The notes under the pieces are model-generated. The model was not told where the DNA came from. It ran no database searches and was given only the letters and a program-made list of their open reading frames with translations. A stretch of DNA of 64,000 bases from Aphelocoma coerulescens (lineage: Eukaryota; Chordata; Aves; Passeriformes; Corvidae): positions 124,001 to 188,000 of the forward strand of contig NW_027183590.1 in the NCBI RefSeq assembly GCF_041296385.1, given 5' to 3'. Position numbers and translations under genes: made by a program. Shown piece by piece: positions 20,413 through 31,902 of the stretch (position 1 is its first letter; each line of letters starts with the position of its first letter).

Positions 20413-22680
20413 CTGCTTTGAGGGGTGCAGTTGAAGTTGTAGGCAGCAAGAGCTTTCTCAGCTGGCCCTTTTGTGAGCTCTGCTTTTGCCAGATGACTTC
20501 CATCTTACCCTCTTACCATCTTAGCCTCTCATTTTTGCATATCCCAAACCCCCTTCCAAACATCCAGCAGCTGCTTGTAAAGAAGAAGTCCTAGAACAAA
20601 AAGCCAGTGCTGCCTTTCATAGCCCCTTTGCTGTCTATGAAGTAGAGGAAAGAAGCTAGTGAGACGCACTTTCTTTCTCAACTCCATAGAGCGCATCCTT
20701 CTCTCAAGGTGGCAGAGTCCTTGGCGGAAGTGAAGCATCTGCAGCTGCAGTTCAGACTGAGAGATGTGCCAGGACAGGAAACATTTGCTGACCTTCCCTG
20801 TTCCCTGTGCAACATGATTCTCGCATCCCAGTCACTTTCACATACCTTCGGTATCCCTGAGTCCAAGCAGCTAAAGCTCACAGAGACAGAAGTGTCAGGA
20901 AGGAAAACGTTCCAAAAGCACCCCCTTCTCTTATCAGCATATAAATTGTGCACAACAGGCTGCGGCACCGAACCTTCCTTCTCAGATAGACATGCCATCA
21001 CACTTTTCACTCTTGCAGCTCGGTTGAAAAGCTCCAGCAGCTGCTCCCGCAATAGCAAAAGGTTCTAGAAGTGAAAGCCAGTTTGGGGCTGCACCTTCTC
21101 CTTGCCGCATGTAAGCCACACCAAACTCCCTGATGCACTCTGTCCTCCCCTTCTCAAAGGAGTAGACGGTGGCATCAGGACACACCTGTGTCCCAGCAGC
21201 TGGGTGCCCAGCCGGGAGCAGGAGCAGGGCTGGGGCTGCTCCCAAAGTTGCCCCGCCCCAATGCCAGAGCCGGACATATGCTGAGGGGGGGCTGGATCAG
21301 GCTTTATTGTCCAGCTGCATGCCAGGAGTGAGCACAAAATCTACCTGCATTCTCTGCAGCATGCCATCCTGGAGCAGAGCCATTGCCAAAGGAAGCCGTG
21401 AGCCCGTGCCAAGCCAGTGCCGGAGTGGGATCCTAGCAGCACCTGTGGAAGCCGGGAGAGAGGAGCCCACCTGGAGCAGGTTCGTGCAGGATTAATCATC
21501 CCGTGGCTTCCCACCAGGGTCCTGTTGCTTCCAAAAGGCCCCACAGTGTCACTGTGGCCCCTCGGTTCCACCAGGTTCCATAGCGTCACTGTGGTGCCCA
21601 GGGTTCCGTCAGCTTCGCCAGCATCCCCACGGTCTGCAGAGCTCCCCGAGCTTCTGTGGTGTCACAGTGGAGGCAGGGTTGCATCAGGTTCCATAGCATC
21701 AGCACGGTCTCCAGGGCTCCCAGAGGTTCTGTGGTGTCACAGTGGAGGCAGGGTTGCATCAGGTTCCATAGCATCACCACAGTCTCCAGGGCTCCCTGAG
21801 CTTCTGTGGTGTCACAGTGGAGGCAGGGTTGCATCAGGTTCCATAGCATCAGCACGGTCTCCAGGGCTCCCAGAGGTTCTGTGGTGTCACAGAGGAGGCA
21901 GGGTTGCATCAGGTTCCATAGCATCACCACGGTCTCCAGGGCTCCAAGAGCTTCTGTGGTGTCACAGAGGAGGCAGGGTTGCATCAGGTTCAATAGCATC
22001 AGCACGGTCTCCAGGGCTCCCCTGAGCTTCTGTGGTGGTGTCACAGAGGAGCCAGGCTTCCTTGTAGTTCCCCAGCATCACAAAGGCTCTCCTGGGAGCC
22101 ACGGGTCACAAAGCACCGTGGGCTCTGTGCAGCCCCGCTGTGTCACAATGGCCGCTGGCTTCCACGAGCCCCCGCAGTGTCCCAGTGGGCCCCGTGGCTT
22201 TAGGAGTGGGTGGCTGGGAGTTGGTGCCAGCGGCTGGGGGAGCAGCAGCAGGGACTGTGTGTGGACAGTGCCATGGCCACTTGTGTGGCCACTGGTGTCT
22301 CTGTGCCAGGCACAGCCGTGGTGTGTAACACCGGCTCTGGGTCCTTTGGCTGTGCAGGTGGCAGTCACGGCCTGGAGCAGGGCTGCTCCCGGGGGACAGC
22401 CTGGGGCAGGAGGCTGCTGGAGATTCACTCCCCACACTCCTTGTCATGAGGTGCTCAGAGTGATTGGAAAGGCTGTTGGCAGCAGGCAGTTCTCTGGGTT
22501 CAAGCTGTGGAGCTGTCAGCGGGAATGCAAAGGCCAAGCTGGTGAGCCTTTTGTCCTGGTGCCTTTAGTGTGTGAGCAGTCCCTGGTGCCGTTGTCTTTG
22601 GATCCTGAGTGTGGGAGAGGCAAGGCTTAGGATGGTGCGTAGAGCTGAGAAGGAAAGTGCCGAGAGCAGCGTGTGTGCTG
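20413..22680 (+). repeat. Unit U10, 2268 bp, G type, 5 monomers
   Basis: The core is 21652-22027. It has C at 22428 (offset 2016, ATTCACTCC instead of ATTCATTCC), shared with U11, U12 and U16 only. Confidence 0.95.
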
Positions 22681-24948
22681 CTGCTTTGAGGGGTGCAGTT
22701 GAAGTTGTAGGCAGCAAGAGCTTTCTCAGCTGGCCCTTTTGTGAGCTCTGCTTTTGCCAGATGACTTCCATCTTACCCTCTTACCATCTTAGCCTCTCAT
22801 TTTTGCATATCCCAAACCCCCTTCCAAACATCCAGCAGCTGCTTGTAAAGAAGAAGTCCTAGAACAAAAAGCCAGTGCTGCCTTTCATAGCCCCTTTGCT
22901 GTCTATGAAGTAGAGGAAAGAAGCTAGTGAGACGCACTTTCTTTCTCAACTCCATAGAGCGCATCCTTCTCTCAAGGTGGCAGAGTCCTTGGCGGAAGTG
23001 AAGCATCTGCAGCTGCAGTTCAGACTGAGAGATGTGCCAGGACAGGAAACATTTGCTGACCTTCCCTGTTCCCTGTGCAACATGATTCTCGCATCCCAGT
23101 CACTTTCACATACCTTCGGTATCCCTGAGTCCAAGCAGCTAAAGCTCACAGAGACAGAAGTGTCAGGAAGGAAAACGTTCCAAAAGCACCCCCTTCTCTT
23201 ATCAGCATATAAATTGTGCACAACAGGCTGCGGCACCGAACCTTCCTTCTCAGATAGACATGCCATCACACTTTTCACTCTTGCAGCTCGGTTGAAAAGC
23301 TCCAGCAGCTGCTCCCGCAATAGCAAAAGGTTCTAGAAGTGAAAGCCAGTTTGGGGCTGCACCTTCTCCTTGCCGCATGTAAGCCACACCAAACTCCCTG
23401 ATGCACTCTGTCCTCCCCTTCTCAAAGGAGTAGACGGTGGCATCAGGACACACCTGTGTCCCAGCAGCTGGGTGCCCAGCCGGGAGCAGGAGCAGGGCTG
23501 GGGCTGCTCCCAAAGTTGCCCCGCCCCAATGCCAGAGCCGGACATATGCTGAGGGGGGGCTGGATCAGGCTTTATTGTCCAGCTGCATGCCAGGAGTGAG
23601 CACAAAATCTACCTGCATTCTCTGCAGCATGCCATCCTGGAGCAGAGCCATTGCCAAAGGAAGCCGTGAGCCCGTGCCAAGCCAGTGCCGGAGTGGGATC
23701 CTAGCAGCACCTGTGGAAGCCGGGAGAGAGGAGCCCACCTGGAGCAGGTTCGTGCAGGATTAATCATCCCGTGGCTTCCCACCAGGGTCCTGTTGCTTCC
23801 AAAAGGCCCCACAGTGTCACTGTGGCCCCTCGGTTCCACCAGGTTCCATAGCGTCACTGTGGTGCCCAGGGTTCCGTCAGCTTCGCCAGCATCCCCACGG
23901 TCTGCAGAGCTCCCCGAGCTTCTGTGGTGTCACAGTGGAGGCAGGGTTGCATCAGGTTCCATAGCATCAGCACGGTCTCCAGGGCTCCCAGAGGTTCTGT
24001 GGTGTCACAGTGGAGGCAGGGTTGCATCAGGTTCCATAGCATCACCACAGTCTCCAGGGCTCCCTGAGCTTCTGTGGTGTCACAGTGGAGGCAGGGTTGC
24101 ATCAGGTTCCATAGCATCAGCACGGTCTCCAGGGCTCCCAGAGGTTCTGTGGTGTCACAGAGGAGGCAGGGTTGCATCAGGTTCCATAGCATCACCACGG
24201 TCTCCAGGGCTCCAAGAGCTTCTGTGGTGTCACAGAGGAGGCAGGGTTGCATCAGGTTCAATAGCATCAGCACGGTCTCCAGGGCTCCCCTGAGCTTCTG
24301 TGGTGGTGTCACAGAGGAGCCAGGCTTCCTTGTAGTTCCCCAGCATCACAAAGGCTCTCCTGGGAGCCACGGGTCACAAAGCACCGTGGGCTCTGTGCAG
24401 CCCCGCTGTGTCACAATGGCCGCTGGCTTCCACGAGCCCCCGCAGTGTCCCAGTGGGCCCCGTGGCTTTAGGAGTGGGTGGCTGGGAGTTGGTGCCAGCG
24501 GCTGGGGGAGCAGCAGCAGGGACTGTGTGTGGACAGTGCCATGGCCACTTGTGTGGCCACTGGTGTCTCTGTGCCAGGCACAGCCGTGGTGTGTAACACC
24601 GGCTCTGGGTCCTTTGGCTGTGCAGGTGGCAGTCACGGCCTGGAGCAGGGCTGCTCCCGGGGGACAGCCTGGGGCAGGAGGCTGCTGGAGATTCACTCCC
24701 CACACTCCTTGTCATGAGGTGCTCAGAGTGATTGGAAAGGCTGTTGGCAGCAGGCAGTTCTCTGGGTTCAAGCTGTGGAGCTGTCAGCGGGAATGCAAAG
24801 GCCAAGCTGGTGAGCCTTTTGTCCTGGTGCCTTTAGTGTGTGAGCAGTCCCTGGTGCCGTTGTCTTTGGATCCTGAGTGTGGGAGAGGCAAGGCTTAGGA
24901 TGGTGCGTAGAGCTGAGAAGGAAAGTGCCGAGAGCAGCGTGTGTGCTG
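22681..24948 (+). repeat. Unit U11, 2268 bp, G type, 5 monomers
   Basis: The core is 23920-24295. It has C at 24696 (offset 2016). At the diagnostic positions it is indistinguishable from U10 and U12. Confidence 0.95.
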
Positions 24949-27216
24949 CTGCTTTGAGGGGTGCAGTTGAAGTTGTAGGCAGCAAGAGCTTTCTCAGCTG
25001 GCCCTTTTGTGAGCTCTGCTTTTGCCAGATGACTTCCATCTTACCCTCTTACCATCTTAGCCTCTCATTTTTGCATATCCCAAACCCCCTTCCAAACATC
25101 CAGCAGCTGCTTGTAAAGAAGAAGTCCTAGAACAAAAAGCCAGTGCTGCCTTTCATAGCCCCTTTGCTGTCTATGAAGTAGAGGAAAGAAGCTAGTGAGA
25201 CGCACTTTCTTTCTCAACTCCATAGAGCGCATCCTTCTCTCAAGGTGGCAGAGTCCTTGGCGGAAGTGAAGCATCTGCAGCTGCAGTTCAGACTGAGAGA
25301 TGTGCCAGGACAGGAAACATTTGCTGACCTTCCCTGTTCCCTGTGCAACATGATTCTCGCATCCCAGTCACTTTCACATACCTTCGGTATCCCTGAGTCC
25401 AAGCAGCTAAAGCTCACAGAGACAGAAGTGTCAGGAAGGAAAACGTTCCAAAAGCACCCCCTTCTCTTATCAGCATATAAATTGTGCACAACAGGCTGCG
25501 GCACCGAACCTTCCTTCTCAGATAGACATGCCATCACACTTTTCACTCTTGCAGCTCGGTTGAAAAGCTCCAGCAGCTGCTCCCGCAATAGCAAAAGGTT
25601 CTAGAAGTGAAAGCCAGTTTGGGGCTGCACCTTCTCCTTGCCGCATGTAAGCCACACCAAACTCCCTGATGCACTCTGTCCTCCCCTTCTCAAAGGAGTA
25701 GACGGTGGCATCAGGACACACCTGTGTCCCAGCAGCTGGGTGCCCAGCCGGGAGCAGGAGCAGGGCTGGGGCTGCTCCCAAAGTTGCCCCGCCCCAATGC
25801 CAGAGCCGGACATATGCTGAGGGGGGGCTGGATCAGGCTTTATTGTCCAGCTGCATGCCAGGAGTGAGCACAAAATCTACCTGCATTCTCTGCAGCATGC
25901 CATCCTGGAGCAGAGCCATTGCCAAAGGAAGCCGTGAGCCCGTGCCAAGCCAGTGCCGGAGTGGGATCCTAGCAGCACCTGTGGAAGCCGGGAGAGAGGA
26001 GCCCACCTGGAGCAGGTTCGTGCAGGATTAATCATCCCGTGGCTTCCCACCAGGGTCCTGTTGCTTCCAAAAGGCCCCACAGTGTCACTGTGGCCCCTCG
26101 GTTCCACCAGGTTCCATAGCGTCACTGTGGTGCCCAGGGTTCCGTCAGCTTCGCCAGCATCCCCACGGTCTGCAGAGCTCCCCGAGCTTCTGTGGTGTCA
26201 CAGTGGAGGCAGGGTTGCATCAGGTTCCATAGCATCAGCACGGTCTCCAGGGCTCCCAGAGGTTCTGTGGTGTCACAGTGGAGGCAGGGTTGCATCAGGT
26301 TCCATAGCATCACCACAGTCTCCAGGGCTCCCTGAGCTTCTGTGGTGTCACAGTGGAGGCAGGGTTGCATCAGGTTCCATAGCATCAGCACGGTCTCCAG
26401 GGCTCCCAGAGGTTCTGTGGTGTCACAGAGGAGGCAGGGTTGCATCAGGTTCCATAGCATCACCACGGTCTCCAGGGCTCCAAGAGCTTCTGTGGTGTCA
26501 CAGAGGAGGCAGGGTTGCATCAGGTTCAATAGCATCAGCACGGTCTCCAGGGCTCCCCTGAGCTTCTGTGGTGGTGTCACAGAGGAGCCAGGCTTCCTTG
26601 TAGTTCCCCAGCATCACAAAGGCTCTCCTGGGAGCCACGGGTCACAAAGCACCGTGGGCTCTGTGCAGCCCCGCTGTGTCACAATGGCCGCTGGCTTCCA
26701 CGAGCCCCCGCAGTGTCCCAGTGGGCCCCGTGGCTTTAGGAGTGGGTGGCTGGGAGTTGGTGCCAGCGGCTGGGGGAGCAGCAGCAGGGACTGTGTGTGG
26801 ACAGTGCCATGGCCACTTGTGTGGCCACTGGTGTCTCTGTGCCAGGCACAGCCGTGGTGTGTAACACCGGCTCTGGGTCCTTTGGCTGTGCAGGTGGCAG
26901 TCACGGCCTGGAGCAGGGCTGCTCCCGGGGGACAGCCTGGGGCAGGAGGCTGCTGGAGATTCACTCCCCACACTCCTTGTCATGAGGTGCTCAGAGTGAT
27001 TGGAAAGGCTGTTGGCAGCAGGCAGTTCTCTGGGTTCAAGCTGTGGAGCTGTCAGCGGGAATGCAAAGGCCAAGCTGGTGAGCCTTTTGTCCTGGTGCCT
27101 TTAGTGTGTGAGCAGTCCCTGGTGCCGTTGTCTTTGGATCCTGAGTGTGGGAGAGGCAAGGCTTAGGATGGTGCGTAGAGCTGAGAAGGAAAGTGCCGAG
27201 AGCAGCGTGTGTGCTG
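24949..27216 (+). repeat. Unit U12, 2268 bp, G type, 5 monomers
   Basis: The core is 26188-26563. It has C at 26964 (offset 2016) and is the third of three like copies. Short unit U13 follows. Confidence 0.95.
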
Positions 27217-29334
27217 CTGCTTTGAGGGGTGCAGTTGAAGTTGTAGGCAGCAAGAGCTTTCTCAGCTGGCCCTTTTGTGAGCTCTGCTTTTGCCAGATGA
27301 CTTCCATCTTACCCTCTTACCATCTTAGCCTCTCATTTTTGCATATCCCAAACCCCCTTCCAAACATCCAGCAGCTGCTTGTAAAGAAGAAGTCCTAGAA
27401 CAAAAAGCCAGTGCTGCCTTTCATAGCCCCTTTGCTGTCTATGAAGTAGAGGAAAGAAGCTAGTGAGACGCACTTTCTTTCTCAACTCCATAGAGCGCAT
27501 CCTTCTCTCAAGGTGGCAGAGTCCTTGGCGGAAGTGAAGCATCTGCAGCTGCAGTTCAGACTGAGAGATGTGCCAGGACAGGAAACATTTGCTGACCTTC
27601 CCTGTTCCCTGTGCAACATGATTCTCGCATCCCAGTCACTTTCACATACCTTCGGTATCCCTGAGTCCAAGCAGCTAAAGCTCACAGAGACAGAAGTGTC
27701 AGGAAGGAAAACGTTCCAAAAGCACCCCCTTCTCTTATCAGCATATAAATTGTGCACAACAGGCTGCGGCACCGAACCTTCCTTCTCAGATAGACATGCC
27801 ATCACACTTTTCACTCTTGCAGCTCGGTTGAAAAGCTCCAGCAGCTGCTCCCGCAATAGCAAAAGGTTCTAGAAGTGAAAGCCAGTTTGGGGCTGCACCT
27901 TCTCCTTGCCGCATGTAAGCCACACCAAACTCCCTGATGCACTCTGTCCTCCCCTTCTCAAAGGAGTAGACGGTGGCATCAGGACACACCTGTGTCCCAG
28001 CAGCTGGGTGCCCAGCCGGGAGCAGGAGCAGGGCTGGGGCTGCTCCCAAAGTTGCCCCGCCCCAATGCCAGAGCCGGACATATGCTGAGGGGGGGCTGGA
28101 TCAGGCTTTATTGTCCAGCTGCATGCCAGGAGTGAGCACAAAATCTACCTGCATTCTCTGCAGCATGCCATCCTGGAGCAGAGCCATTGCCAAAGGAAGC
28201 CGTGAGCCCGTGCCAAGCCAGTGCCGGAGTGGGATCCTAGCAGCACCTGTGGAAGCCGGGAGAGAGGAGCCCACCTGGAGCAGGTTCGTGCAGGATTAAT
28301 CATCCCGTGGCTTCCCACCAGGGTCCTGTTGCTTCCAAAAGGCCCCACAGTGTCACTGTGGCCCCTCGGTTCCACCAGGTTCCATAGCGTCACTGTGGTG
28401 CCCAGGGTTCCGTCAGCTTCGCCAGCATCCCCACGGTCTGCAGAGCTCCCCGAGCTTCTGTGGTGTCACAGTGGAGGCAGGGTTGCATCAGGTTCCATAG
28501 CATCAGCACGGTCTCCAGGGCTCCCAGAGGTTCTGTGGTGTCACAGTGGAGGCAGGGTTGCATCAGGTTCCATAGCATCACCACAGTCTCCAGGGCTCCC
28601 TGAGCTTCTGTGGTGTCACAGTGGAGGCAGGGTTGCATCAGGTTCCATAGCATCACCACGGTCTCCAGGGCTCCCCTGAGCTTCTGTGGTGGTGTCACAG
28701 AGGAGCCAGGCTTCCTTGTAGTTCCCCAGCATCACAAAGGCTCTCCTGGGAGCCACGGGTCACAAAGCACCGTGGGCTCTGTGCAGCCCCGCTGTGTCAC
28801 AATGGCCGCTGGCTTCCACGAGCCCCCGCAGTGTCCCAGTGGGCCCCGTGGCTTTAGGAGTGGGTGGCTGGGAGTTGGTGCCAGCGGCTGGGGGAGCAGC
28901 AGCAGGGACTGTGTGTGGACAGTGCCATGGCCACTTGTGTGGCCACTGGTGTCTCTGTGCCAGGCACAGCCGTGGTGTGTAACACCGGCTCTGGGTCCTT
29001 TGGCTGTGCAGGTGGCAGTCACGGCCTGGAGCAGGGCTGCTCCCGGGGGACAGCCTGGGGCAGGAGGCTGCTGGAGATTCATTCCCCACACTCCTTGTCA
29101 TGAGGTGCTCAGAGTGATTGGAAAGGCTGTTGGCAGCAGGCAGTTCTCTGGGTTCAAGCTGTGGAGCTGTCAGCGGGAATGCAAAGGCCAAGCTGGTGAG
29201 CCTTTTGTCCTGGTGCCTTTAGTGTGTGAGCAGTCCCTGGTGCCGTTGTCTTTGGATCCTGAGTGTGGGAGAGGCAAGGCTTAGGATGGTGCGTAGAGCT
29301 GAGAAGGAAAGTGCCGAGAGCAGCGTGTGTGCTG
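27217..29334 (+). repeat. Unit U13, 2118 bp, G type, short, 3 monomers
   Basis: The core is 28456-28681, with the hybrid third monomer containing CACCACGG. It is the only short unit with the common GTGGC motif rather than GTAGC. It is therefore either the ancestral short form or a conversion product. Confidence 0.95.
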
Positions 29335-31902
29335 CTGCTTTGAGGGGTGCAGTTGAAGTTGTAGGCAGCAAGAGCTTTCTCAGCTGGCCCTTTTGTGAGC
29401 TCTGCTTTTGCCAGATGACTTCCATCTTACCCTCTTACCATCTTAGCCTCTCATTTTTGCATATCCCAAACCCCCTTCCAAACATCCAGCAGCTGCTTGT
29501 AAAGAAGAAGTCCTAGAACAAAAAGCCAGTGCTGCCTTTCATAGCCCCTTTGCTGTCTATGAAGTAGAGGAAAGAAGCTAGTGAGACGCACTTTCTTTCT
29601 CAACTCCATAGAGCGCATCCTTCTCTCAAGGTGGCAGAGTCCTTGGCGGAAGTGAAGCATCTGCAGCTGCAGTTCAGACTGAGAGATGTGCCAGGACAGG
29701 AAACATTTGCTGACCTTCCCTGTTCCCTGTGCAACATGATTCTCGCATCCCAGTCACTTTCACATACCTTCGGTATCCCTGAGTCCAAGCAGCTAAAGCT
29801 CACAGAGACAGAAGTGTCAGGAAGGAAAACGTTCCAAAAGCACCCCCTTCTCTTATCAGCATATAAATTGTGCACAACAGGCTGCGGCACCGAACCTTCC
29901 TTCTCAGATAGACATGCCATCACACTTTTCACTCTTGCAGCTCGGTTGAAAAGCTCCAGCAGCTGCTCCCGCAATAGCAAAAGGTTCTAGAAGTGAAAGC
30001 CAGTTTGGGGCTGCACCTTCTCCTTGCCGCATGTAAGCCACACCAAACTCCCTGATGCACTCTGTCCTCCCCTTCTCAAAGGAGTAGACGGTGGCATCAG
30101 GACACACCTGTGTCCCAGCAGCTGGGTGCCCAGCCGGGAGCAGGAGCAGGGCTGGGGCTGCTCCCAAAGTTGCCCCGCCCCAATGCCAGAGCCGGACATA
30201 TGCTGAGGGGGGGCTGGATCAGGCTTTATTGTCCAGCTGCATGCCAGGAGTGAGCACAAAATCTACCTGCATTCTCTGCAGCATGCCATCCTGGAGCAGA
30301 GCCATTGCCAAAGGAAGCCGTGAGCCCGTGCCAAGCCAGTGCCGGAGTGGGATCCTAGCAGCACCTGTGGAAACCAGGAGAGAGGAGCCCACCTGGAGCA
30401 GGTTCGTGCAGGATTAATCATCCCGTGGCTTCCCACCAGGGTCCTGTTGCTTCCAAAAAGCCCCACAGTGTCACTGTGGCCCCTCGGTTCCACCAGGTTC
30501 CATAGCGTCACTGTGGTGCCCAGGGTTCCGTCAGCTTCGCCAGCATCCCCACGGTCTGCAGAGCTCCCCGAGCTTCTGTGGTGTCACAGTGGAGGCAGGG
30601 TTGCATCAGGTTCCATAGCATCAGCACGGTCTCCAGGGCTCCCAGAGGTTCTGTGGTGTCACAGTGGAGGCAGGGTTGCATCAGGTTCCATAGCATCACC
30701 ACAGTCTCCAGGGCTCCCTGAGCTTCTGTGGTGTCACAGTGGAGGCAGGGTTGCATCAGGTTCCATAGCATCAGCACGGTCTCCAGGGCTCCCAGAGGTT
30801 CTGTGGTGTCACAGAGGAGGCAGGGTTGCATCAGGTTCCATAGCATCACCACGGTCTCCAGGGCTCCCCGAGCTTCTGTGGTGTCACAGTGGAGGCAGGG
30901 TTGCATCAGGTTCCATAGCATCAGCACGGTCTCCAGGGCTCCCAGAGCTTCTGTGGTGTCACAGTGGAGGCAGGGTTGCATCAGGTTCCATAGCATCACC
31001 ACAGTCTCCAGGGCTCCCTGAGCTTCTGTGGTGTCACAGTGGAGGCAGGGTTGCATCAGGTTCCATAGCATCACCACGGTCTCCAGGGCTCCCAGAGGTT
31101 CTGTGGTGTCACAGAGGAGGCAGGGTTGCATCAGGTTCCATAGCATCACCACGGTCTCCAGGGCTCCAAGAGCTTCTGTGGTGTCACAGAGGAGGCAGGG
31201 TTGCATCAGGTTCAATAGCATCAGCACGGTCTCCAGGGCTCCCCTGAGCTTCTGTGGTGGTGTCACAGAGGAGCCAGGCTTCCTTGTAGTTCCCCAGCAT
31301 CACAAAGGCTCTCCTGGGAGCCACGGGTCACAAAGCACCGTGGGCTCTGTGCAGCCCCGCTGTGTCACAATGGCCGCTGGCTTCCACGAGCCCCCGCAGT
31401 GTCCCAGTGGGCCCCGTGGCTTTAGGAGTGGGTGGCTGGGAGTTGGTGCCAGCGGCTGGGGGAGCAGCAGCAGGGACTGTGTGTGGACAGTGCCATGGCC
31501 ACTTGTGTGGCCACTGGTGTCTCTGTGCCAGGCACAGCCGTGGTGTGTAACACCGGCTCTGGGTCCTTTGGCTGTGCAGGTGGCAGTCACGGCCTGGAGC
31601 AGGGCTGCTCCCGGGGGACAGCCTGGGGCAGGAGGCTGCTGGAGATTCATTCCCCACACTCCTTGTCATGAGGTGCTCAGAGTGATTGGAAAGGCTGTTG
31701 GCAGCAGGCAGTTCTCTGGGTTCAAGCTGTGGAGCTGTCAGCGGGAATGCAAAGGCCAAGCTGGTGAGCCTTTTGTCCTGGTGCCTTTAGTGTGTGAGCA
31801 GTCCCTGGTGCCGTTGTCTTTGGATCCTGAGTGTGGGAGAGGCAAGGCTTAGGATGGTGCGTAGAGCTGAGAAGGAAAGTGCCGAGAGCAGCGTGTGTGC
31901 TG
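29335..31902 (+). repeat. Unit U14, 2568 bp, S type, 9 monomers
   Basis: The core is 30574-31249. It has private changes A at 30373 and A at 30376, the second at a CpG. It directly follows short unit U13. Confidence 0.95.
30574..31249 (+). repeat. Expanded minisatellite, 9 monomers (U14)
   Basis: The order resembles 1-2-3-4 followed by 1-2-3-4-5, with small changes at the junction. That is a gain of four monomers (300 bp, two dimers). The junction differs from that of U7, so the two expansions look independent. Confidence 0.92.

Larger units (their letters stand above)
18145..29334 (+). repeat. Higher-order block D (units U9-U13)
   Basis: This five-unit block of 11190 bp has an S unit, then three consecutive G units (U10-U12) that share a rare C at offset 2016, then short unit U13. 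The triplet suggests local tandem duplication of one unit inside the block. Confidence 0.65.
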
